Assembly (NCBI GenBank): GCA_946413945.1
Contig: CAMKMR010000023.1
Span: 1 to 12,241 of the forward strand
Direction: 5' to 3'
DNA: 12,241 nucleotides
Source of the DNA: an uncultured Lachnospiraceae bacterium
GTDB lineage: Bacteria > Bacillota > Clostridia > Lachnospirales > Lachnospiraceae
In this document: positions 7,160-12,241 of the stretch, piece after piece
Layout of the letters: each line of letters begins with the position of its first letter
Numbering within the stretch: position 1 is the first letter of the stretch
The notes under the pieces: model-generated
What the model saw: the letters and a program-made list of their open reading frames with translations, nothing else
Database searches by the model: none
Told to the model about the DNA's origin: nothing
Translations under genes and position numbers: made by a program

Positions 7160-7558
7160 CTACATTACAAAGATTATAAGTATCGCTACAACAAGAGCAT
7201 ATATTATAGCAGTTTCTATAAATACAAGTCCGAGCATTAATGTTGTACGGATTTTTCCATCTGCTTCTGGCTGACGTGAGATACCTTCTGTTGACTTTGC
7301 GATTGCAAGTCCCATACCTACAGCACCAGCTGCTGCTGCAAGACCAACTGCTATTGCTGCTGCGATAGCCTTTGCACCAACCTGTGAAGAAGCTGCTGTA
7401 TCTTCTGCTGGCAGATCTGCTTCATCTTCATGAAGAACAGTAATGCCATGATCCCCTCCAAGTGGAGCTGCCTTAACCGCTTTGATTGGCGTTATTGCAG
7501 CTACAATAAGAAGTACAGCTACTATTGTTGTAAGTAATAAAGATATTTTCTTAGTCAT
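7160..7558 (-). CDS. atpE: F1Fo ATP synthase subunit c with N-terminal signal-like extension
   Basis: Subunit c forms the ion-carrying rotor ring. The core hairpin runs from about residue 59 to 132: an Ala/Gly-rich helix 1, the polar RQPE loop (95-98) and helix 2 with the ion-binding Glu115. Typical c subunits have 70-90 residues; this one has 132. Residues 1-30 look like a signal peptide (MTKK, a hydrophobic run, then AVKA before AP), followed by an acidic segment of about 28 residues (32-58). If processed near residue 30, the mature protein would have about 100 residues with an acidic extracytoplasmic N-terminus. At ligand positions, Met82 replaces the Gln of Na+-type rings, but Thr116 and Tyr120 are present. 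The ATG start has a GGAGG site 8 bases upstream, the best initiation signal in the operon, fitting the high copy number of c. Confidence 0.96.
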   Translation of the reverse strand: MTKKISLLLTTIVAVLLIVAAITPIKAVKAAPLGGDHGITVLHEDEADLPAEDTAASSQVGAKAIAAAIAVGLAAAAGAVGMGLAIAKSTEGISRQPEADGKIRTTLMLGLVFIETAIIYALVVAILIIFVM

Positions 7559-7583
7559 TTTAAATTCCTCCGTTAATTAACAT

Positions 7584-7603
7584 GATCAACTAATTAATTG
7601 ATC
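7584..7603. repeat. Near-perfect palindrome between atpB and atpE
   Basis: On the minus strand, GATCAAT and GTTGATC flank a six-base TAATTA core, giving a 7-bp RNA stem with one G-U pair. It lies 4 bases past the atpB stop and about 25 bases ahead of the atpE start, just upstream of the strong atpE ribosome site. There is no U-run, so it is unlikely to be a terminator. A role in mRNA processing, stability or raised translation of atpE is possible but inferred. Confidence 0.5.
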
Positions 7604-7607
7604 TCTT

Positions 7608-8438
7608 TTATCTTTTTTTCTTCTTCTCTTTTTTCTTCTTTTTAACCGGCTCAGAAACTTCCCCATAGAAGACCGTTGTAAGCATACAAAGAACGTATGC
7701 CTGAATGAGAGCATGAAGCAATGTAAACAACAATCCAACTATAACAGGGAGTACAAAACTTAAAGCTATGTAATAATAAACAAGTTCTGTTACAAGGGCA
7801 CCTGAAAGAAGAGCGCCAAAAAGACGGAAGCTCATTGAAATCGGAAGTGAGAATTCCTTTAAAGTAAGCCCTACGCCCTTAAGTTTATTCTTTGCAATAC
7901 CACCTGATAAGATAACAAGGTATGAAAGAACACCTAACGAGATTGCTCCGTTGATATCGGACTGAGGTGCTGGAAGCGCAATAGAATTGCCCTTGATAGT
8001 CACTGCCTGAATACCAAAAAGTTCAAAACATGTTCCCACAAAGATATAAGAACCTACCGCAAAAACGTATGCTCCAAGAAATCTGTTTAAATGTGAGCTG
8101 TTGCCTTCAGCCAGCTTTCTAAATGTATCTACCCAAGTTTCAATAAGTAACTGGAATTTTCCAGGAACCTTCTTAAATTTTGGAAATGCAAATATTCTCA
8201 CGATAAGTGCAAATAAAAGAAGAATACATGTAACTACAAAGCCCGAAACAACCGACGGATTTGCCTCTACTCCAAAGAAATAAATCTTACTCTCTTCATG
8301 GAGCACCGCATCTTTCATCACTTCTTTTATGGTCTCATGTTTCTGATACAGGCCATTGGTAAATATTATTCCTACTATAGAAATAATGATTACAACAAAA
8401 AAGATGGTCAGTGTTCTGATTTTTTGTTTTTTTGTCAA
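7608..8438 (-). CDS. atpB: F1Fo ATP synthase subunit a (ion channel)
   Basis: Subunit a is the membrane stator that passes ions to the c ring. The 276-residue protein has an extracytoplasmic N-terminal segment and about five membrane spans. The essential arginine is Arg205 in PISMSFRLFGALLSG, and Gln246 in LHALIQAYVLCMLTTVF matches the conserved Gln of the last helix. A short lysine-rich tail (after SEPV, 263-276) follows the final helix and should face the cytoplasm. It is the first gene of the operon; no atpI precedes it. The start is TTG at 8436-8438: an in-frame TAG lies directly before it, the next Met is residue 41 (too late), and AAGGAG lies 10 bases upstream. Confidence 0.97.
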   Translation of the reverse strand: MTKKQKIRTLTIFFVVIIISIVGIIFTNGLYQKHETIKEVMKDAVLHEESKIYFFGVEANPSVVSGFVVTCILLLFALIVRIFAFPKFKKVPGKFQLLIETWVDTFRKLAEGNSSHLNRFLGAYVFAVGSYIFVGTCFELFGIQAVTIKGNSIALPAPQSDINGAISLGVLSYLVILSGGIAKNKLKGVGLTLKEFSLPISMSFRLFGALLSGALVTELVYYYIALSFVLPVIVGLLFTLLHALIQAYVLCMLTTVFYGEVSEPVKKKKKEKKKKR

Positions 8439-8480
8439 CTAAATCTAACTCCTTTCTTGTTATTTTCAAAATCGTTTCCT

Positions 8481-8509
8481 ATTTTATTCCCATTGAATAA
8501 AGTTTACAA
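8481..8509 (-). promoter_or_regulatory. Probable promoter of the ATP synthase operon
   Basis: Minus-strand TTGTAA (8504-8509) and TAAAAT (8481-8486) are spaced by 17 bases, giving four and five matches to the -35 and -10 consensus. The predicted start near 8474 leaves a leader of about 36 bases before the atpB TTG. It is the best candidate in the 240-base gap between the rhomboid gene and atpB. The rest of that gap is AT-rich, with no recognisable gene or atpI remnant. Confidence 0.6.
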
Positions 8510-8602
8510 GGAACAATTTCCCTATTTTTTCTCCTGTCTCTTTAATAATTTTGTAGATTTTTTAAACCTTAGCAAAAAAATTTCTCGCCTTCGTATAGTC
8601 AC

Positions 8603-8657
8603 AAAAAAGACAGGCTCAAATTCGTAACTATTCTATCACAAATCGCCTGTCTTTTTT
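8603..8657 (-). terminator. Terminator of the alpha-galactosidase/rhomboid operon
   Basis: The arms AAAAAAGACAGGC (8603-8615) and GCCTGTCTTTTTT (8645-8657) are exact inverse complements of 13 bases, with a 29-base loop. They lie 25 bases past the rhomboid stop. The minus-strand transcript ends its stem in a U6 run. A second T-rich run on the plus strand could make it work in both directions. It insulates the ATP synthase promoter from the upstream unit. Confidence 0.82.
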
Positions 8658-8681
8658 ATATTTTTTTATCCTGCTTTTTCC

Positions 8682-9275
8682 TTATTTTTTTCTAAGTCCG
8701 CCTCTTTCATATATAAAGCCAAATACTGCTCCACAGATTCCTCCGATTATATGTGAAAGCTGGGAAATATCATCCTTAGCGGTTATTGCCTTATAAATTT
8801 CAGCCCCAAGATAGATCACAACTACAAGGATCATAGTAAGAGGGATCTTTCCATTTCCAAGACCTGAAGATGACATAAGGATTATCATCATAAATACTAT
8901 TCCACTGGCTCCAAGAAGCGCTGTCCCAGGAAAAAATACCACCATCACAAGTCCTGATATAACTGCTGTTATAACAAACATTTCCAGCAGATTGGCACTG
9001 CCATATTTTTCTTCAAGCACTGGTCCTATAAGCAAAAATAAGGTCATATTACTGGTAAAATGAGTAAAATTTGCATGTCCTAAAGGATGCAGGAAAAGTC
9101 TTAAAAACCAAAATACACTGAGTCTGCTCCTATACACTTCAAATAACAGAACGTTAGACCTGTTTTGTGTCAAATTCGCTATAATAAGTGCGATAAATGA
9201 AACAAGTGCAAAGGTTAATATCACCGGAGCATTATATGTAATACTGATCAACGACTTATTCTTCTTTGTCTCCAT
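8682..9275 (-). CDS. Rhomboid-family intramembrane serine protease
   Basis: A polytopic membrane protein of 197 residues with about six hydrophobic segments. Rhomboid hallmarks are in order: HANFTHFTSNMTLFLLIGPVLEEKYG with Asn76, the catalytic Ser124 in GASGIVF, and the catalytic His175 in SQLSHIIGGICGAVFGF. Both members of the Ser-His dyad are therefore present, and an active protease cutting membrane proteins is likely; its substrate is unknown. The ATG at 9275 is preferred over an upstream ATG at 9311 because a GGAGG site lies 9 bases before it and METKKNKS is a normal cytosolic start. It begins 20 bases inside the end of the alpha-galactosidase gene and is the last gene before the terminator. 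A functional link with sugar use is not evident. Confidence 0.9.
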   Translation of the reverse strand: METKKNKSLISITYNAPVILTFALVSFIALIIANLTQNRSNVLLFEVYRSRLSVFWFLRLFLHPLGHANFTHFTSNMTLFLLIGPVLEEKYGSANLLEMFVITAVISGLVMVVFFPGTALLGASGIVFMMIILMSSSGLGNGKIPLTMILVVVIYLGAEIYKAITAKDDISQLSHIIGGICGAVFGFIYERGGLRKK

Positions 9276-11655
9276 TATCCAATTCCTCCAAAAGATAAAT
9301 TCTTGAACCAAAATCTGGATAATATCTTACATCATTATTAAAGCCAGTGGAAGCAAAAGATGGTTTTAAATGTACTCCAGCATACATAAGCGCATCACCT
9401 GAAGCTTTGATATCTTCTAATTCTCCATCCATCTGTATCTTTTTTGCTATCATATTATGAACAAATGAATCCGGCCTTACATGAATTGGAGCCACTGCAT
9501 TGATAAGGCTGCCAAAGTTTTTAACATTATATTTTAATTTTCTATTATAGAAATGGTAATCTTTATCAGGATCAAGCCCCTTTGGACTATAAATTGCAGT
9601 TTCTGAATTTGGATGAACCAGCATCTGCATTATCATACCCGCTGCCCTCTTCTTATCTTCTGAAACTACAGTCCACTCTAACTCATTTCCAGTAAAATTG
9701 CTTAGAGCTGTAAGATCAGTTGTATCCTGATATTTTCTTCCCCTGTAAAATGTTCCGAAGAAGAAAAGTTCTCTCCACTTTTTATAGAATTCTATATCTG
9801 ATTTAATCTGATTTAATTCTTCAGGATAAAGATCCGGAAGATTATATTCATAACCTAATACTCCAAAGCTGGCTACATTAAATCTTGTTTCAAGTGGAGT
9901 CCTTCTTAAAGTCTGATGATTTGGAACCGCTGATACATGACTAGCAAGAACTGACATAGGATAACCATAACTATAATTTGTCTCTATCTCACTTCTTACA
10001 AAGGCATCAGTATCATCACTTGCCCAGATCTGTGGGAAATACGAAAGAATTCCTAAGTCAAATCTGTCTCCACCTGCTGCACAGCCTTCAAAAAGGATCT
10101 CAGGGAAACTTTCAGTAAGCGTCTTCATCAGTCTGTACATACCCAGTATATATCTATGGGCTACTTCTCCCTGTCTATCTGCAGCAAGTCCCGCACTATA
10201 GACATCAGACATATTTCTGTTCATATCCCATTTTACATATGAGATATCCGCCGATCCTAAAACCTTCTTTATCTTCTGGATAATATGATCCTGAACTTCA
10301 GTTCTGGTAAGATCCAAGAATCTTTCATTTCGTCCTTCTGAATGAGCCTTTCCCGGAATTGAAAGAGACCAGTCCGGATGTGACCTGAAAAGATCCGAAT
10401 CTGTATTTACCATCTCCGGCTCAACCCAGATGCCAAATTTCATTCCCAGATTAGTAACCTTATCTACAAGACTCTTTAAACCGTTAGGAAGCTTCTTTTC
10501 GTCAGCTTCCCAATCCCCAAGAGCCCTCTTATCGTCAGTTCTTCCTTTGAACCATCCATCATCCATAACGAAAAGTTCAATGCCTGCTTCTTTTCCCGCT
10601 TTGGCAAGGCGAAGTAACTTTGACTCACTTATATCAAAATAACATGCCTCCCAGCTGTTAAGTAAGATTGGACGAGGCTTGTCTCTCCAGCTTCCACGTA
10701 CAATATGCTTTCTTATAAATTTATGGAAGTTATGGCTCATTCCTGTAAATCCTTGAGAAGAATAAGTCATTACAGCTTCCGGAGTCTGAAATGATTCTTC
10801 CTTCTCTAAAGTCCATTCAAATCCTTCCGGATTGATACCTGATACAAATCTTACTTTGCCATAAGGTGACATTTCTGCCGCGCTATAATGATTGCCGCTG
10901 TATATAAGGTTAAATCCATATACATCTCCATGATCCTCAGTAGCATTTCTTCTTGAGATCATAGTAAATGGATTTGCCCTGTTAGAAGAAACTCCTACAT
11001 AGGCACTGTTTACGATCTTACCAGCTTTTATAGGCATAACAGACTTTTTCATTTCTCTTGTCCATGCACCTGTAAAATTTGTAAGATCATAATCTCCCGG
11101 ATCAAAATCCAGCTGATTAGACATGATCCTTCTTATTTTTACAGTTTCATCACTATCATTAAAAAGCTCTGCTGATCTTGCGATCACATTTTCTTTTGGA
11201 AATACTGAATATTTTAATACAAGTCTTAAGTTATATGCTTTATCGAGCAAGGTAACATAAAGACTCTCGGCTTCATCTGTGTCATCATAACTTGATGGCA
11301 TGCCCTCTATTTCCTCTTTTTTATCTAACTGCTCTGCATGATCAAATACAAAGTCCGATGTAACTGAACCGTCCTTATGAACAACAGCTATAAATGGTTC
11401 TCTGGCATCGCCCTTGCCATATGAAGACATTTCAAGTTTCACATCATCCAGGGTAAAATTCTGCTTCTCTTCATTATAAGAAATCCCGTTACCCGGCTGG
11501 AACACATGGTACTCCCTTATGCCATCTGCTCCTTCAGAAATTCTTATCTTACGTCCATAATAAAGATGCGCGAGATGTCCTGTTTCAGTAACCTGAAAAG
11601 CATATGTTGTTTTTTCTGTGTTTAATACAAAAGTATTGCCCGATCTTTTTATCAT
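9256..11655 (-). CDS. Alpha-galactosidase, glycoside hydrolase family 36
   Basis: This enzyme releases terminal alpha-linked galactose from melibiose, raffinose-type sugars or galactomannan fragments. The 799-residue protein has an N-terminal beta-supersandwich (about 1-320), a (beta/alpha)8 barrel and a C-terminal beta domain. The nucleophile is Asp477 in YVKWDMNRN and the acid/base is Asp547 in WASDDTDAF; their 70-residue spacing matches the family. Further conserved blocks are LFVMDDGWFKGR, FGIWVEPEMVN and HVSAVPNHQTLRRTPLETRFN. It is about 60-70 residues longer than the common 730-residue type, mostly from a segment near residues 690-750 before SGDALMYAGV. No signal peptide is seen, so it acts in the cytoplasm on imported sugar, in line with the transporter gene 34 bases upstream. 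The ATG at 11655 has a modest AGG-type ribosome site. Confidence 0.97.
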   Translation of the reverse strand: MIKRSGNTFVLNTEKTTYAFQVTETGHLAHLYYGRKIRISEGADGIREYHVFQPGNGISYNEEKQNFTLDDVKLEMSSYGKGDAREPFIAVVHKDGSVTSDFVFDHAEQLDKKEEIEGMPSSYDDTDEAESLYVTLLDKAYNLRLVLKYSVFPKENVIARSAELFNDSDETVKIRRIMSNQLDFDPGDYDLTNFTGAWTREMKKSVMPIKAGKIVNSAYVGVSSNRANPFTMISRRNATEDHGDVYGFNLIYSGNHYSAAEMSPYGKVRFVSGINPEGFEWTLEKEESFQTPEAVMTYSSQGFTGMSHNFHKFIRKHIVRGSWRDKPRPILLNSWEACYFDISESKLLRLAKAGKEAGIELFVMDDGWFKGRTDDKRALGDWEADEKKLPNGLKSLVDKVTNLGMKFGIWVEPEMVNTDSDLFRSHPDWSLSIPGKAHSEGRNERFLDLTRTEVQDHIIQKIKKVLGSADISYVKWDMNRNMSDVYSAGLAADRQGEVAHRYILGMYRLMKTLTESFPEILFEGCAAGGDRFDLGILSYFPQIWASDDTDAFVRSEIETNYSYGYPMSVLASHVSAVPNHQTLRRTPLETRFNVASFGVLGYEYNLPDLYPEELNQIKSDIEFYKKWRELFFFGTFYRGRKYQDTTDLTALSNFTGNELEWTVVSEDKKRAAGMIMQMLVHPNSETAIYSPKGLDPDKDYHFYNRKLKYNVKNFGSLINAVAPIHVRPDSFVHNMIAKKIQMDGELEDIKASGDALMYAGVHLKPSFASTGFNNDVRYYPDFGSRIYLLEELDNGDKEE
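9285..9289 (-). promoter_or_regulatory. Ribosome binding site deciding the rhomboid start
   Basis: A GGAGG on the minus strand lies inside the last codons of the alpha-galactosidase gene, 9 bases ahead of the ATG at 9275. The upstream ATG at 9311 is not served by it. Confidence 0.7.
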
Positions 11656-11689
11656 TATTAGTTATCCTGCCTGCCTTAAATTTATTTTT

Positions 11690-12241
11690 TTATCTGGCAG
11701 ATTCATTTCTTACCTTGATCTTCTTTTCGATCTCATTCATTTTTTCTTCAGTAAGTATGAATCTCTTTTTAAATACTACTATTGCAATAGCAAGACCAAT
11801 AACAGGAAGAATAGTCATTGTCATTCTAAGGCCTGTTTTTGCAGCTGCAGCTACATTTAAAGAAAAGTCTATCTTTGCATCTGCATCAGATACATCTGTA
11901 CCTGACTGAAGGCTGTTGATAGAAAGGCAGAGGGATGCAACAAAGGCTGCAAGACCTGATGCGAGCTTTACTACAAATGTCTGCATTGAGAATATTACCG
12001 ACTCATCTCTTCTGTTATTTTTCAGATCCCCATAATCAACTGTATTTGCAAGGAATACAGTTGTAAGAACCTGAAGTACGCCGTTTGCTGCGAAAATAAA
12101 GAATGCTGGAATGAATAGGATATATACCTGCTGCATATTGGTAAATGCAATTCCAAGAAGTACTGCATATCCTATTATCGCACTTGCTAGTGTGATATAG
12201 AATATCCTGATATTTGTAAACTTTTTACGAAGTAAAGGATA
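11690..12241 (-). CDS. GPH-family (MelB-like) sugar:cation symporter, N-terminus outside the window
   Basis: The frame is open to the right edge of the window, giving 183 residues of the C-terminal half of a 12-helix transporter. The family signature is clear: TVDYGDLKNNRRDESVIFSMQTFVVKLASGLAAFV. Hydrophobic segments lie before and after it, and a charged cytosolic tail (KKRFILTEEKMNEIEKKIKV) ends the protein. GPH transporters take up galactosides, pentosides or hexuronides with Na+ or H+. The alpha-galactosidase gene follows 34 bases downstream, an arrangement like melibiose operons, so an alpha-galactoside substrate is likely but not proved. The Met at 12136 is internal, not the start, because the preceding codons (FTNMQQVY) continue the protein. 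The promoter of this operon must lie outside the window. Confidence 0.9.
   Translation of the reverse strand, partial: YPLLRKKFTNIRIFYITLASAIIGYAVLLGIAFTNMQQVYILFIPAFFIFAANGVLQVLTTVFLANTVDYGDLKNNRRDESVIFSMQTFVVKLASGLAAFVASLCLSINSLQSGTDVSDADAKIDFSLNVAAAAKTGLRMTMTILPVIGLAIAIVVFKKRFILTEEKMNEIEKKIKVRNESAR

Noticed and set aside
7584..7603. The atpB-atpE palindrome as a terminator
   Set aside because: The stem is short and AT-rich, and no U-run follows it; the downstream genes need to be on the same mRNA.
9276..9311. Upstream ATG at 9311 for the rhomboid protein
   Set aside because: It adds 12 residues encoded within conserved alpha-galactosidase codons and lacks a well-spaced ribosome site; the ATG at 9275 has GGAGG at 9 bases.

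Overview
The window looks like a low-GC Gram-positive chromosome segment. Codon use, gene content and protein style suggest Clostridia, probably Lachnospiraceae; this is inferred from the sequence alone, with no database match. All convincing genes lie on the minus strand, so the layout is best read from right to left.

Right end (9256-12241): a sugar-uptake and hydrolysis operon. It holds the C-terminal part of a GPH/MelB-type sugar:cation symporter, cut by the window edge, followed by an intracellular GH36 alpha-galactosidase with both catalytic Asp residues visible. A small rhomboid intramembrane protease (8682-9275) starts inside the end of the alpha-galactosidase gene, so the two are translationally coupled. 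A 13-bp stem terminator (8603-8657) closes this unit.

Middle (2056-8509): a complete-looking F1Fo ATP synthase operon with its own promoter and a strong terminator, in the order atpB-atpE-atpF-atpA-atpG-atpD-atpC. Two expected genes are missing: atpI in front and atpH (delta) between atpF and atpA. The start of AtpA carries about 80 extra residues that align along their length with the C-terminal, b-binding domain of the delta subunit. The delta N-terminal domain, which normally clamps the alpha N-termini, is not in the window. This delta-CTD::alpha fusion is the main finding, because it implies a differently built peripheral stalk. Other oddities are a c subunit with a signal-peptide-like N-terminus and an acidic segment, a lysine-rich tail on subunit a, and a start-codon pattern in which the single-copy subunits a, gamma and epsilon all start with TTG while c, b and alpha start with ATG and beta with GTG.

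Left end (1-2045): a two-gene LytTR response regulator / GHKL sensor kinase operon of the Agr/VirR type with its own probable promoter. The kinase keeps its membrane domain, the H-box and the N-box but stops before the glycine-rich ATP-binding boxes. The DNA beyond its stop reads better on the plus strand as the end of an unrelated protein, so a rearrangement junction near position 140-160 is likely.

No rRNA, tRNA, CRISPR array or complete mobile element was recognised. No gene-free stretch exceeds about 245 bases.
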